A stretch of DNA of 6,904 nucleotides from Candidatus Zixiibacteriota bacterium (GTDB taxonomy: Bacteria; SM23-81), in assembly GCA_030628225.1 (NCBI GenBank), contig DAOVRJ010000132.1:1-6904 (forward strand), written 5' to 3'. The notes under the pieces were generated by a model that worked only from the letters and a program-made list of their open reading frames with translations, ran no database searches and was not told the origin of the DNA. Below, in pieces: positions 6,768 through 6,904 of this stretch. Made by a program: the position numbers and the translations under genes. Position 1 is the stretch's first letter, and the number at the start of each line of letters is the position of its first letter.

Positions 6768-6904
6768 CTAATCCAGGCCTCCGAAACCCAACATCAGGTG
6801 GACGTAGAGACCATCTAAGCCCAGTTCCGGACCACCCAGCACGCTGGTCTCCTCCATCTTCCAATCACCCTTGGAAGGTGTAAACACATAGCCGGCCCGC
6901 AGAC
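6768..6904 (-). CDS. C-terminal end of a beta-rich protein, possibly outer-membrane (5' partial)
   Basis: On the minus strand a frame enters at the window edge (first full codon at 6902) and runs 44 codons to TAG at 6768-6770. The peptide starts LRAGYVFTPSKG and ends LYVHLMLGFGGLD, with short stretches alternating aromatic/hydrophobic and polar or glycine residues separated by turn-like segments. That pattern resembles the last strands of an outer-membrane beta-barrel or porin-like protein, but no family can be named from so little sequence. The position of its stop just before the shared terminator supports it being a real gene end. Confidence 0.55.
   Translation of the reverse strand, partial: LRAGYVFTPSKGDWKMEETSVLGGPELGLDGLYVHLMLGFGGLD

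Noticed and set aside
6634-6864. 76-codon minus-strand open frame starting inside the partial minus-strand gene
   Set aside because: It crosses the terminator hairpin and overlaps the barrel-like frame; its composition looks like shadow sequence.
1-6904. CRISPR array, tRNA, rRNA, insertion sequence or prophage signals
   Set aside because: No spaced direct repeats, cloverleaf-like segments, transposase motifs or terminal inverted repeats were seen on reading both strands.

Overview
The window holds four same-strand genes followed by the end of a convergent gene. The organism looks like a bacterium from an under-cultured, probably anaerobic lineage of the FCB (Fibrobacteres-Chlorobi-Bacteroidetes) type. 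Marinimicrobia, KSB1, Calditrichota, Zixibacteria or Cloacimonadota-like groups would all fit. Two observations support this. The first gene ends in a Por-secretion/FlgD-like C-terminal sorting domain (NSPNPFN motif and a Lys/Arg-ending tail), and the central genes use ADP-forming acyl-CoA synthetase chemistry typical of fermenters. This assignment is an inference; no rRNA or other marker gene is present.

Bases 2-1444 carry the 3' part of a gene for a secreted calcineurin-like metallophosphoesterase that begins upstream of the window. Bases 1445-1527 are a short spacer with a G-rich, imperfect seven-base tandem repeat. Bases 1528-6637 are a compact three-gene operon on acetyl/acyl-CoA metabolism. 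It encodes (i) an acetyl-CoA hydrolase/CoA-transferase fused to a C-terminal GNAT acetyltransferase, (ii) a single-chain NDP-forming acyl-CoA synthetase with alpha and beta parts fused, overlapping the first gene by ATGA, and (iii) a stand-alone BioD-like/DRTGG protein that corresponds to the N-terminal, non-catalytic half of long phosphotransacetylases. It starts six bases after the second gene ends. Bases 6709-6740 form an A-tract/T-tract hairpin that can terminate transcription from both sides. Bases 6768-6904 are the minus-strand 3' end of a gene for a beta-rich, possibly outer-membrane protein.

Read together, the operon covers both ways of exchanging acyl-CoA for free acid: CoA transfer or hydrolysis, and ADP-forming ligation that conserves energy as ATP. 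It adds a possible lysine-acetylation module (GNAT) and a possible nucleotide-binding regulator (DRTGG protein). In Pat-type protein acetyltransferases the GNAT is fused to the NDP-forming synthetase-like protein. Here it is fused to the CoA-transferase next door while the synthetase keeps its catalytic residues. That arrangement is the most interesting feature of the window.
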